From: Pedobacter lusitanus
GTDB taxonomy: Bacteria > Bacteroidota > Bacteroidia > Sphingobacteriales > Sphingobacteriaceae
Direction of reading: 5' to 3'
Length of the DNA: 64,000 bases
Assembly (NCBI RefSeq): GCF_040026395.1
Contig: NZ_CP157278.1
Location: 1,922,001 to 1,986,000, forward strand
In this document: piece by piece, positions 51,959 through 60,414 of the stretch
How the letters are laid out: each line of letters starts with the position of its first letter
Position numbering within the stretch: the first letter of the stretch is position 1
The notes under the pieces: model-generated
What the model saw: the letters and a program-made list of their open reading frames with translations, nothing else
What the model was told of the DNA's origin: nothing
Database searches by the model: none
Position numbers and translations under genes: made by a program

Positions 51959-53395
51959 TTAAGCCTGTTGCTGTTGTTTGCGCTTAACGAGCAGATAACA
52001 TACATATAAAAGCACAAGCCAGCCCGGAATCAGTTCAACCGGCAGTTTCATACCCGTTATCCACATAATAACTAAAATCCCTACCAGGAAAACCAGACAG
52101 ATATAATTGGACAGCGGATAGATAAAGGAAGGAAACTTTGTTTTCACCTGTTCGGCACCTTTTATTTTTCTGAACTTCAAATGCGTAATACTAATCATTA
52201 ACCAGTTGATCATCAATGAAGAAACTACAAGCGACATCAGGATACCCAATGCTTTTTCGGGCATTAATTTGTTGATTACTATACATACAGCTACAAAAAG
52301 ACCGGAAATCAGAATAGCATTCAGCGGTACATGATTTTTGTTGAGCTTAGATAAAAATCCAGGTGCATTTCCCTGCTGGGCCAACCCAAAAAGCATGCGG
52401 CTATTGCTGTAAACACAGCTGTTATATACAGATAATGCAGCTGTTAAAACAATCATGTTGAGCACATTGGCTATCACACTGGTAAAATATATAGTTTTAC
52501 CAAAAAGAACAAACTGAAATCCTTTTAAACTTTCAAAGACCATTACAAAAGGGCTGCTGTCTGTAGTGATGTTCTTCCATGGTGACAGTGAAAAAAGAAT
52601 AATCAGCGCACCAACATAGAAAATCAGGATACGATAAATGACCTGATTAGTTGCTTTAGGAATAGTTTTTTCAGGTTGTTCAGCTTCGGCTGCAGTTATC
52701 CCAATCAATTCCAGTCCGCCAAAAGAAAACATAATCAATGCTATCGCCGAAAACAAACCCTGGAAACCACCATTACCATCCGAACTTAGCAGTCCTTTGG
52801 CAAAAAAGCCACCGTCATTCCAGAGATTTTGTACGCTGGCCTGCTCTCCGCCCGTTCCGCTTACCAGTAAATAAACACCAAAAAAGATCATCGCTATAAT
52901 AGCAATTACTTTAATAATGGAGAACCAGAACTCTACCTCCCCGTAAACTTTAACCGAAGTCAGGTTCAGTGCATTAATAGTCAGAAAAAAGAACAGACTA
53001 GATGTCCATAACGGAATTGAAGGCCACCAGAAATGTATGTATATCCCGATTGCCGTTAGTTCTGACATACTGACCAGGATATAGAGTACCCAGTAATTCC
53101 AGCCAGAGGCAAAACCTGCAAATGAGCCCCAGTATTTATAGGCAAAGTGACTAAAACTACCCGATACAGGTTCTTCCACCACCATTTCGCCGAGTTGGCG
53201 CATAATAAAAAAGGCAATTATACCGGCCAGGGTATAACCTAAAATTACTGAAGGACCAGCCAGCACAGCTGCGGGGCCTATACCTAAAAACAGGCCTGTT
53301 CCTATAGCACCTCCAAGAGCAATCAATTGGATATGCCTGTTTTGCAAACCTCTTTTGAGCTTGTTTTCTTCAGGTTTTTCGTTTACTTGTTTCAA
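51959..53395 (-). CDS. Amino-acid permease, APC superfamily
   Basis: A 478-residue inner-membrane transporter with about 12 transmembrane segments. The start LKRGLQNRHIQLIALGGAIGTGLFLGIGPA is the conserved first helix of APC-type amino-acid permeases, and the later GLELIGITAAEAEQPEKTIPKATNQVIYRIL includes the family E-x-E/P motif. The proline/GABA/asparagine branch (ProY, GabP, AnsP) is nearest by eye; the exact amino acid cannot be told. No upstream ATG is available: the frame is closed one codon before the TTG at 53395, which is therefore used as start. Confidence 0.88.
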   Translation of the reverse strand: MKQVNEKPEENKLKRGLQNRHIQLIALGGAIGTGLFLGIGPAAVLAGPSVILGYTLAGIIAFFIMRQLGEMVVEEPVSGSFSHFAYKYWGSFAGFASGWNYWVLYILVSMSELTAIGIYIHFWWPSIPLWTSSLFFFLTINALNLTSVKVYGEVEFWFSIIKVIAIIAMIFFGVYLLVSGTGGEQASVQNLWNDGGFFAKGLLSSDGNGGFQGLFSAIALIMFSFGGLELIGITAAEAEQPEKTIPKATNQVIYRILIFYVGALIILFSLSPWKNITTDSSPFVMVFESLKGFQFVLFGKTIYFTSVIANVLNMIVLTAALSVYNSCVYSNSRMLFGLAQQGNAPGFLSKLNKNHVPLNAILISGLFVAVCIVINKLMPEKALGILMSLVVSSLMINWLMISITHLKFRKIKGAEQVKTKFPSFIYPLSNYICLVFLVGILVIMWITGMKLPVELIPGWLVLLYVCYLLVKRKQQQQA

Positions 53396-53561
53396 TTCCT
53401 ATGGTATTAAACTAATGGTAAAATGAGCGCAAAGCAGCTGTAAAATCTGCTGCTATTCTAAATTCCAACAAAAATGTAAACTTATATCCACTTCAACTAT
53501 TAATTGAAGAAATAATTTTAAATATTTCAGGAACTGATTCGCGCAGAAGCTGAAGGATGAA

Positions 53562-53703
53562 AAGGGTTCAAAAAGCCTGTTAAAACGGCATTAAAGGGAC
53601 ATTGAGAGGGGGTTGGAAGGACCAAAGTCCTTTCAAGGTCCTTCCAACGTCCTTCCAACCCCCTTTCAATGTCCTTTCAACAGGCTTTTTGAGCCCTTGA
53701 AAG
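53562..53703. repeat. Inverted array of degenerate 11-bp repeats
   Basis: Seven units of 11 bp stand in tandem at 53627-53703 (for example GTCCTTTCAAG, GTCCTTCCAAC twice, CCCCTTTCAAT, GTCCTTTCAAC). The left side, 53562-53622, is made of the same units in inverted orientation and pairs with the right side apart from one extra unit. Hairpins of some 45-50 bp could form. It is in the 583-bp gap between the permease and the precursor gene; the rest of that gap shows no gene I can support. Confidence 0.75.
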
Positions 53704-53978
53704 CCCCTTGTTTAGCGCCGAACCCAACCTTGCTGAATTATGCCAGGAATTATATGATCTACTGATATAAATTCTATGTTATTTTTTAAATAAGCATTGG
53801 ATACAATACAGTAATTGATGTATATTGCCAGGGAGTTAACTATAACTCGTTTATACTTAAGATAAATTAATGACGATGAAACCATCGTGCGCAGCAAAAA
53901 ACCAACTGAAACCTGCCGGCAAATGATAGCTTCATCTCCATTAAAAAATAAACACTACGAAAAAACAATTATTTACTG

Positions 53979-54188
53979 ATGAAAAATAACCTTAGACCAA
54001 ACGGAACCCTTTTTTTAGGAAAAAAAACTATTGTGAAACTTAATGCCAGAAATACGAGCTCAAACAGCGGTGAAGCGGGTATGAATTTCAGGGATGACAA
54101 ACCAACTACAGGAACAACTAACCAGACACTGGGAACCACTGATATGGATCCTACTACTATAATAGCATCCATCATACTTTCTTTCTAA
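53979..54188 (+). CDS. Putative class-I-lanthipeptide-like precursor peptide, cysteine-free
   Basis: A 69-residue peptide. Residues 11-22 (LFLGKKTIVKLN) match the leader element L-x-L-x-K-K-T-I-x-x-L-N known from Bacteroidota class I lanthipeptide precursors. The rest, rich in Ser and Thr (15 after residue 25, with T-T pairs at 43-44, 46-47, 53-54 and 59-60), would be the modified core; it ends IIASIILSF. There is no Cys anywhere, so lanthionine rings cannot form from this peptide alone. No double-Gly leader-cleavage site is clear. The sensor kinase starts one base after its stop codon and a full LanB follows, which makes the precursor call credible despite its short length. Confidence 0.68.
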   Translation: MKNNLRPNGTLFLGKKTIVKLNARNTSSNSGEAGMNFRDDKPTTGTTNQTLGTTDMDPTTIIASIILSF

Positions 54189-55202
54189 TTGATCAACAGA
54201 TTTAAGAGCAACGTCGTATTAATTAATATCCTTTGCTGGACGCTCTATATAGCGTACGGCATAGGAATAACTTATCTGACCTTTCCTGCCACTTTTCATC
54301 TGGGCGATCTTTTGATTGGCCATACCATGGCAGTCGGGTTATTCTATTACTTTGCTTTTTTAGTTATACCGGCTTTATCAAAGAAGAAAAAAATTGCGCT
54401 TGGTATTCTGTACATGATTATCTGTTTTACCCTGTTCTGTTTTTTCAGATACATTTCCAAAGGGGTTAAAGACATTCATCTGCTGCTCAGTCCAACGCAA
54501 TCATTTTTTAAAGTTCCTTTTATTCATTTCTGCATTTTTGTATTCTTCGAATATTTCATCTATGCACTTGGATACTGGTTCGCTATAGACAGTATAAAAA
54601 AAGCAAAAAACATTAAGTTACTTGAACAGCAAAAGGTAGAAATAGAAAATCAGTTTTTAAAAGAACAGCTAAGTCCGCATTTCCTTTATAACACCTTAAG
54701 TTATTTCTATACCAAGATTTTCAAAGTAAACCCTGAAGTGGCAGATGGTATCATTACGCTGACTGATATTTTAAGATATACGTTAAAAATGGATACTGAA
54801 AAGGTCCGGTTATCATTAGAAGTGGAACATATTGAGAATCTGATTAAGATCAACAATATCAGGTTCAATAACAGACTGAATGTTGTCTTTACCAAAGAAT
54901 ATGAAGAGGAAGATCATTTTCAGATTGTACCGCATTCATTAATTACACTGGTAGAGAATGCCTTTAAATATGGTGATCTCCTGGATAAAGATAATCCAAT
55001 CAGATTTACGATGAAGGCTGATCATTCGGGAATATTCTTCAGTGTACAAAACAAAAAAAACACGGCTCCAAAGGCTTCTTCAAATGGAACGGGACTTAAA
55101 AATCTTCGCAGAAGGATGGATTTTCTATACCATGATAAGTATACCTTAGATGTACAGGATCAGCACAACTGGTACTCTGCTGAACTTTATATCAGAAGTT
55201 AA
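54189..55202 (+). CDS. LytS/YehU-type sensor histidine kinase
   Basis: A 337-residue membrane kinase of the His_kinase (PF06580) type. It has about four hydrophobic segments in residues 1-150 (for example VVLINILCWTLYIAYGIGITYL and GLFYYFAFLVIPAL), then a coiled linker, the phospho-acceptor motif LSPHFLYNTLSYF, and the ATPase part with VPHSLITLVENAFKYGD and NGTGLKNLRRRMDFLY. The start is a TTG that directly follows the TAA of the precursor gene; no nearer ATG would preserve the first membrane helix. Kinases of this type usually pair with a LytTR response regulator, and none is in the window. Its position inside the peptide locus suggests that it senses the peptide or the envelope. Confidence 0.85.
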   Translation: MINRFKSNVVLINILCWTLYIAYGIGITYLTFPATFHLGDLLIGHTMAVGLFYYFAFLVIPALSKKKKIALGILYMIICFTLFCFFRYISKGVKDIHLLLSPTQSFFKVPFIHFCIFVFFEYFIYALGYWFAIDSIKKAKNIKLLEQQKVEIENQFLKEQLSPHFLYNTLSYFYTKIFKVNPEVADGIITLTDILRYTLKMDTEKVRLSLEVEHIENLIKINNIRFNNRLNVVFTKEYEEEDHFQIVPHSLITLVENAFKYGDLLDKDNPIRFTMKADHSGIFFSVQNKKNTAPKASSNGTGLKNLRRRMDFLYHDKYTLDVQDQHNWYSAELYIRS

Positions 55203-55269
55203 CCATACGATTTGTTCAAACTGGACTCAAAGACCTATTAACCGGTTACATCTTACAGATTATAAACAT

Positions 55270-55280
55270 GGAGGGAGGAA
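55270..55280 (+). promoter_or_regulatory. Strong Shine-Dalgarno-like site before LanB
   Basis: GGAGGGAGGAA, ending 6 bp before the LanB ATG. This is unusual here, as most genes in the window have no clear ribosome binding site. Confidence 0.5.
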
Positions 55281-55286
55281 TACTAT

Positions 55287-58200
55287 ATGAAAAGTGAGCA
55301 AAAAAATTTCCCTTACCTGTTTCACCCCGGTTTAATACTGCGCACTCCGCATTATGCTTTTAAGAGTGATTATAAAGCTGAAGATATCAGCTTATTTTTA
55401 AATAATGACGCTTTTCTTGAAGCGGTTTATCTGGCTTCTCCTGTACTATTCAGAGAATGCCAGAAGCTAAAGAATGGAGAAATCAGCGGCAAAAAGGATA
55501 TAGTCCGGATCACAAATTCTTTACTCAGATACCTGAGCAGAATGAGCTCGCGCTCCACTCCTTTTGGTCTGTTTTCAGGTTGTTCGCTGATTAACTGGGC
55601 CCGCCAAAAAACCAGCGTAACCATCGCTCAGCATACATTTAGCCGTCATACCAGGCTGGATATGCATTATCTTTGTGCCTTAGCTCAAAAAATAGCAGGT
55701 CATCCTGCGATCAGACCAGAGCTAAAATACTTCCCGAATACCAGCATTTATACCATAGCTGATGAAATCAGATATGTTGAATATCATTATTTAAATAACA
55801 AAAGATCACACCAGATCAGTGCGGTATTTAATTCAGCTTATCTTACAAAGATTATCAGTTTTAGTCAGACAGGCAGAATGCTGCATGATATTGCTGATTT
55901 AATCACTGACGAAAATATCAGCGCTGAAGAAGCCTTACGTTTTACCGGAGAACTGATTGACTCGCAGATACTGGTTAGTGAACTTGAGCCGGCAATTACC
56001 GGTCATGAATTTATCTATCAGATACTGGATACGCTTCAAAGGATCAGGACAAACACCGGGGATGAATACCTGATTAAGGTCATTGAAATTTTAACGGCAA
56101 TAGAACAGCGCTTAAAAGACCTTGACCAGCATTTGTATAATCCGCATTCCTGTTATCAGGAAATTATCGGGCTGATTAAGCTACTGGATGTGGAATTTGA
56201 GGAAGCGTTGCTTTTCCAGACAGATATGAGCCGCAAGCTGCCCGCAGGAAAAATGGATCTTGCCATACAGGAAAGTCTTGCTGAATCCTTCTGGTTGTTA
56301 AATTGTCTGTATCCGGAAAATAAACAGGATAATCTTTCCTCCTTTGCGCAAAGGTATTACACACGTTATGAAGATAAAGCCATGCCCCTGCTGGAAGTAA
56401 TGGATGCCGAAACAGGACTGGGCTATCTGGAAAACCGCAGCCATAATGTCTCGCCTTTAATTGATGATCTGATTCTGCCTGATCAAGGACATAAGGGAAC
56501 AAATCAGATCAGTTTCAACAGGACTTCCAGACTTCTTTTTGATAAGGTCAGCGAGGCATTGGTGAAACAGGTTAATGAAGTTTTGTTCACAGAAGAAGAT
56601 TTTAAAGACTTTTCCCCGCAATGGGATGATACCCCGCCTTCAGTTTCAGCCCTGTTCAGATTAGTGGACGAGGCCGAAAACACGATTCTTTTAGAAAACA
56701 TCAGTGGTTCCAGTGCAGCAAACCTGCTGGGCAGATTTACGCATATCGATAAAGATATTCATGAACTGGTTAAGGAAATAGCTCTTGCCGAACAGCAGAC
56801 CAATCCGGACGTTATATTTGCAGAAATCATTCATCTGCCTGAAAGCAGACTGGGGAATATTTTACTTCATACTGTATTCAGAGACCACGAAATACCTTAT
56901 TTAGGGAAGTCTTCCCTCGGCGCAGATGAGCGGATTAATTCCAGCGATCTGATGATAGCCGTAAAAAACGGTAAGATTATACTGTATTCAAAAAAACTGG
57001 ATAAAGAGATTATTCCGCGCTTAAGTACTGCGCATAATTTTAGCTCCAAAGCTTTACCGGTATATCAGTTTCTTTGTGATCTGCAAACCCGCGATCTGAG
57101 ATCAGGTTTCAGATTTAACTGGGGTAGCCTGGCCAGCCAACATACCTTTCTGCCAAGAGCGAAGTACAAAAATATTATACTCACGCCGGCACAGTGGCAG
57201 TTCAGAAAAGAGGAATTGAAAGCACTGCTGACCGCAACAGACGAAAATCTGCCGGACGTTATTGCGGCATTCAGAAAGCAATGGGCCTTGCCGAGATATC
57301 TTGTCCTGGCTGATGGCGATAATGAGCTTTTAATCGATCTGGACAACAGGTTTATGATACCAAGCTGGTTAAAAACGATCAGAAACAGACCACTGGTTCT
57401 GCTGAAGGAATTTTTATATGATCCGGCATCTTCCATAGCCAGCCCGGAAGGTAAGCCTTTTATCAATCAGCTGATAGCCTCACTGATCAAGTCGGCTCCT
57501 GTTTATGCGCTTCCTCTTCATCAGCAGCTCAAAGCGAATGTTACTGGGAAAATAATCAGAACATTTACCCCAGGTTCCGGCTGGGTATACTATAAATGGT
57601 ACTGCGGCGCGGTATACGGTGATAAAATACTGGAAGAGTACCTTACTCCTCTGGTTGATGAGCTGAAAGAAACGGGCGTGATTAATCAGTGGTTTTTTAT
57701 CCGTTATACTGATCCTCAGTTCCATTTGAGGGTAAGATTTCAGCTGACTAATGTTAACCTGATCGGCACCTGTCTGAACAAAGTCAGCAGCTATATGGCT
57801 GATCTGGAATTAAACGGTGTGATCTGGAAATCTCAGATTGATTCTTATCGGCGTGAAATGGAACGTTATGGTGAAAATGGAATTGAATATGCAGAATCCA
57901 TTTTTCATGCAGACAGTACTGCCCAGCTCAATTTCTTATCGCTTACCGGTGCAGATGACAGAGAAGATAAACGCTGGATCTGGGGTATGAAAGCTGCGGA
58001 CAGGCTGCTGGACGATTTCGCGCTTTCGCTGCAACAGAAAAGCAGCTTAATGGGTATTATCAGGGAGAGTTTTGCCATAGAGTTTGGGGTAGACAAATTT
58101 GTAAAGACCCAGATTAATAAAAAATATGCCGATCATAGAAATATAATTACCCGGATTCTGGATAAATCTCAGGATCCGATACCGGAATATGATCAGCTGG

Positions 58201-58430
58201 TCGCACTCCTGGAATTCAGATCGCAGGAAATCAGTGCTCTTGTACCCGGGATATTAAATGCAGCGGGACTGGACAATATTCAGCTGGAAAATCTTTTAAG
58301 CTCTTATCTGCACATGATGCTGAACCGGCTATTTATTGCTGATGCGAGAACAAATGAGATGATGATATATCATCTGCTGGATCGTTATTATCAATCGGTA
58401 ATCGCACAGACAAAAAATTCAGCTTCCTGA
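55287..58430 (+). CDS. Full-length LanB-type lantibiotic dehydratase
   Basis: A 1047-residue protein with both LanB regions. Residues about 1-700 form the glutamylation domain: LFHPGLILRTPHYAF at the start and SLLRYLSRMSSRSTPFGLFSGCSL, which carries the conserved Arg and S-R-x-T-P-x-G-L-F. Residues about 740-1035 form the elimination (thiopeptide-type) domain: GSGWVYYKWYCGAVYGDKIL, INQWFFIRYTDPQFHLRVRFQL, then the later IWKSQIDSYRREMERYGENGIEYAESIFHADS and a C-terminal HMMLNRLF. In known members, Ser and Thr of a leader-bearing peptide are glutamylated from glutamyl-tRNA and then eliminated to dehydro residues. No LanC is nearby. It is preceded by a strong GGAGG site. Confidence 0.93.
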   Translation: MKSEQKNFPYLFHPGLILRTPHYAFKSDYKAEDISLFLNNDAFLEAVYLASPVLFRECQKLKNGEISGKKDIVRITNSLLRYLSRMSSRSTPFGLFSGCSLINWARQKTSVTIAQHTFSRHTRLDMHYLCALAQKIAGHPAIRPELKYFPNTSIYTIADEIRYVEYHYLNNKRSHQISAVFNSAYLTKIISFSQTGRMLHDIADLITDENISAEEALRFTGELIDSQILVSELEPAITGHEFIYQILDTLQRIRTNTGDEYLIKVIEILTAIEQRLKDLDQHLYNPHSCYQEIIGLIKLLDVEFEEALLFQTDMSRKLPAGKMDLAIQESLAESFWLLNCLYPENKQDNLSSFAQRYYTRYEDKAMPLLEVMDAETGLGYLENRSHNVSPLIDDLILPDQGHKGTNQISFNRTSRLLFDKVSEALVKQVNEVLFTEEDFKDFSPQWDDTPPSVSALFRLVDEAENTILLENISGSSAANLLGRFTHIDKDIHELVKEIALAEQQTNPDVIFAEIIHLPESRLGNILLHTVFRDHEIPYLGKSSLGADERINSSDLMIAVKNGKIILYSKKLDKEIIPRLSTAHNFSSKALPVYQFLCDLQTRDLRSGFRFNWGSLASQHTFLPRAKYKNIILTPAQWQFRKEELKALLTATDENLPDVIAAFRKQWALPRYLVLADGDNELLIDLDNRFMIPSWLKTIRNRPLVLLKEFLYDPASSIASPEGKPFINQLIASLIKSAPVYALPLHQQLKANVTGKIIRTFTPGSGWVYYKWYCGAVYGDKILEEYLTPLVDELKETGVINQWFFIRYTDPQFHLRVRFQLTNVNLIGTCLNKVSSYMADLELNGVIWKSQIDSYRREMERYGENGIEYAESIFHADSTAQLNFLSLTGADDREDKRWIWGMKAADRLLDDFALSLQQKSSLMGIIRESFAIEFGVDKFVKTQINKKYADHRNIITRILDKSQDPIPEYDQLVALLEFRSQEISALVPGILNAAGLDNIQLENLLSSYLHMMLNRLFIADARTNEMMIYHLLDRYYQSVIAQTKNSAS

Positions 58431-58530
58431 AATATTTTTAAGCCGGAACCGGAATGAACAGCTGATTGTCGAAAAGAAATTAATATCTTGAGCTGTCATT
58501 TCTGACGACCCATTCTAATCCGACATTTAA

Positions 58531-59433
58531 ATGAATACTAAAGTCAAAGGCTATTTTTGGGGATGTATCTCGTCCGCAACTTTTGGCCTCATACCGCTCT
58601 TTGCTTTACCTTTAATGCGTAAAGGATTTCCGCATGACTCCCTGTTATGTTATCGCTTTGCCTGTGCTTCTTTACTGATCGGCCTGTTTATGCTTTTCAA
58701 AAAAGAGTCTTTTAAGATTCTGAAAAGGGAGTTGATTCCTCTGGCTCTTCTGGGCATACTATATGGTTTATCAGCGCAATACCTGCTGATCAGTTATGAT
58801 TATCTGGGCGTGGGTACTGCTTCAACCATCTTGTTTATTTACCCGGTATTCGTAGCCATTTTAATGGCCGTCTTTTTTAAAGAAAAGATTAGTCTGATCA
58901 CTATGGCAGCGATTGTCACTGCATTTCTGGGCGTATCACTTTTGTATAAGGGAGAGAATGGCATGACGCTGAACCTGCTGGGTATGGGTGCAATTTTACT
59001 GGCAGCCTTCTGTTATGCCATTTATATTGTTGCAATCAATAAATCAAGAATACAATTGATGTCCGGTTATAAATTAACCTTTTATGTAATGGGTTTTACA
59101 GCTATTTTCTTCGCTGCGAGAGCACAGCTCGCAACCGGATTACAGCCTTTACCAGATGCCAGATCCGTTACAGATCTGGTCTTACTGGCTTTACTGACTA
59201 CTGCCATCTCCTGTGTGGCCATGATATTTGCTGTACAATATGTAGGATCAACAGTGACGGCAATACTTGGTGCACTGGAGCCTCTTGTGGCCGTTGCAGT
59301 GGGTATTCTGGCATTCAGGGAAGCCATTACCCGAAACCTGGTACTGGGTATCCTGCTGATCCTGATTGCTGTTTTAATGATTATTCTTTCGGATTATTTT
59401 TATCAGAAGTTTAAACCGGTCAAATCTCCATAA
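58531..59433 (+). CDS. EamA/DMT-family transporter
   Basis: A 300-residue inner-membrane protein with about ten hydrophobic segments in two EamA repeats (GYFWGCISSATFGLIPLFALPLM and AILLAAFCYAIYIVAINKSRIQLM). The second repeat ends AILGALEPLVAVAVGILAFREAITRNLVLGILLILIAVLMIIL, with the conserved glutamate. Members export amino acids, metabolites or drugs. It follows LanB by 100 bp on the same strand. An export role for the peptide locus is conceivable, but this family handles small molecules, so an unrelated role is more likely. Confidence 0.85.
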   Translation: MNTKVKGYFWGCISSATFGLIPLFALPLMRKGFPHDSLLCYRFACASLLIGLFMLFKKESFKILKRELIPLALLGILYGLSAQYLLISYDYLGVGTASTILFIYPVFVAILMAVFFKEKISLITMAAIVTAFLGVSLLYKGENGMTLNLLGMGAILLAAFCYAIYIVAINKSRIQLMSGYKLTFYVMGFTAIFFAARAQLATGLQPLPDARSVTDLVLLALLTTAISCVAMIFAVQYVGSTVTAILGALEPLVAVAVGILAFREAITRNLVLGILLILIAVLMIILSDYFYQKFKPVKSP

Positions 59434-59459
59434 GAGTTATTCAGGCAGTTCAGGGGTAG

Positions 59460-59561
59460 CTATTCTCCATGGCTCTGTTTTATTGCAGCCAGGAAGGCAA
59501 TAATCGTATCTCTTTCTGCTTTTACAGGTTTAATCTTTTGATCGTTCAAAACTACAAGAAA
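59460..59561 (-). pseudogene. Possible gene remnant (short coding-like frame)
   Basis: On the minus strand a frame of about 33 codons between two stops reads NDQKIKPVKAERDTIIAF and then LAAIKQSHGE. It looks like the end of an alpha-helical domain, such as a cytochrome-c-like C-terminus, but no start or upstream body remains. It could be chance. Confidence 0.25.
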
Positions 59562-59602
59562 TTAAAACCACTGAAAATCTTACTCTTAAATAAAATATGG
59601 AT

Positions 59603-59642
59603 GCAATGATACTAAGATATCAATGCGTCTTAGTATCATTGC
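59603..59642. promoter_or_regulatory. Perfect 15-bp inverted repeat upstream of parA
   Basis: GCAATGATACTAAGA at 59603-59617 and its exact complement at 59628-59642 flank a 10-bp spacer, ending 24 bp before the ParA start. It lies where an operator or centromere-like site for a ParA/small-RHH pair would be expected; a terminator of the EamA gene is less likely because no T tract follows. Confidence 0.6.
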
Positions 59643-59666
59643 GCCTTTGTATAAAGACACATTTAG

Positions 59667-60410
59667 ATGAAGATTATAGCGATTATAAACCATAAAGGTG
59701 GTACAGGCAAAACAACCTCCACGCTGAACATTGGTGCAGGATTAGCACGTGCAGAGAAAAAAACATTGCTGATTGATATCGATCCGCAGTCAAACTTAAC
59801 TGAAGGTTTAGGACTCAGAGATGTTAAGTTATCTATCTATGATAGTATCAAAGATGATACTGCATTACCTATTGAAACAATTTCACCCTATTTGGACATC
59901 ATTCCTTCTTCACTGGATTTACTGGGTGCAGAAATTGAACTGGTATCAAGACTTGGCAGAGAGACTATTCTTAAAAGATTATTAAAAACTGTAGAAGGAA
60001 AGTATGACTATGTACTGATTGACTGTGCTCCTGCCCTGGGAATGCTGACCGTAAATGCATTGGTAGCTGCTGATACTGTAATGATCCCGCTGGAGGCTGA
60101 ATATTTTGCCTACAGAGGAATAGACCGTCTGGTATCCATTATTTCTGATGTAAGAAAACACTATAATGAAAACCTGACTATCGGCGGGGTATTTATCACC
60201 AAGATTAATCCAAGAAGAATCATTACAGAACAGATCACAGAGAGTATCAAGAAATATTTCAATGATAAATTATTTGATACCTCTATCCGTATAAATGTAG
60301 CACTGGTAGAAGCACAATTGAAAGGTATAGACATTTTTGAATATGCCCCGGCTTCAAATGCGGCTGTGGATTATGCAAATCTGACAGACGAAATTTTAGC
60401 AAAAATATAA
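59667..60410 (+). CDS. parA: ParA-family partition ATPase
   Basis: A 247-residue ParA/Soj-type ATPase without an N-terminal DNA-binding extension. The deviant Walker A is KGGTGKTTSTLNIG (Lys in KGGTGKT), the ParA motif DIDPQSNLTEGLG follows, Walker B is YDYVLIDCAPALGMLTVNAL, and later come PLEAEYFAYRGIDRLV and ITKINPRRIITEQI. This is the layout of chromosomal and type Ib plasmid ParA proteins. A small 85-residue protein starts 4 bp downstream and a perfect inverted repeat is upstream. Together these suggest a compact partition module, positioning DNA, a protein cluster or another cargo. Confidence 0.9.
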   Translation: MKIIAIINHKGGTGKTTSTLNIGAGLARAEKKTLLIDIDPQSNLTEGLGLRDVKLSIYDSIKDDTALPIETISPYLDIIPSSLDLLGAEIELVSRLGRETILKRLLKTVEGKYDYVLIDCAPALGMLTVNALVAADTVMIPLEAEYFAYRGIDRLVSIISDVRKHYNENLTIGGVFITKINPRRIITEQITESIKKYFNDKLFDTSIRINVALVEAQLKGIDIFEYAPASNAAVDYANLTDEILAKI

Positions 60411-60414
60411 GATT

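Noticed and set aside
53562..53703. CRISPR array
   Set aside because: The units are 11 bp and adjacent without unique spacers, and no cas gene lies nearby. It is a tandem/inverted repeat.
53712..53897. 61-residue minus-strand ORF in the gap before the peptide locus
   Set aside because: No motif, no plausible partner, and it overlaps the region of AT-rich sequence that also has ORFs on the other strand; probably chance.
53870..53926. 18-codon plus-strand ORF with one Cys, just upstream of the precursor
   Set aside because: Too short to trust, no leader motif, and no evidence of translation. It could be an upstream leader but cannot be supported.
58531..59433. Dedicated exporter for the lanthipeptide-like product
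   Set aside because: EamA proteins carry small metabolites; no ABC/peptidase exporter is present, and the gene is separated by 100 bp.
59603..59642. Terminal inverted repeats of an insertion sequence
   Set aside because: The two arms are only 10 bp apart, with no transposase between or near them; an operator, centromere-like site or hairpin is more sensible.
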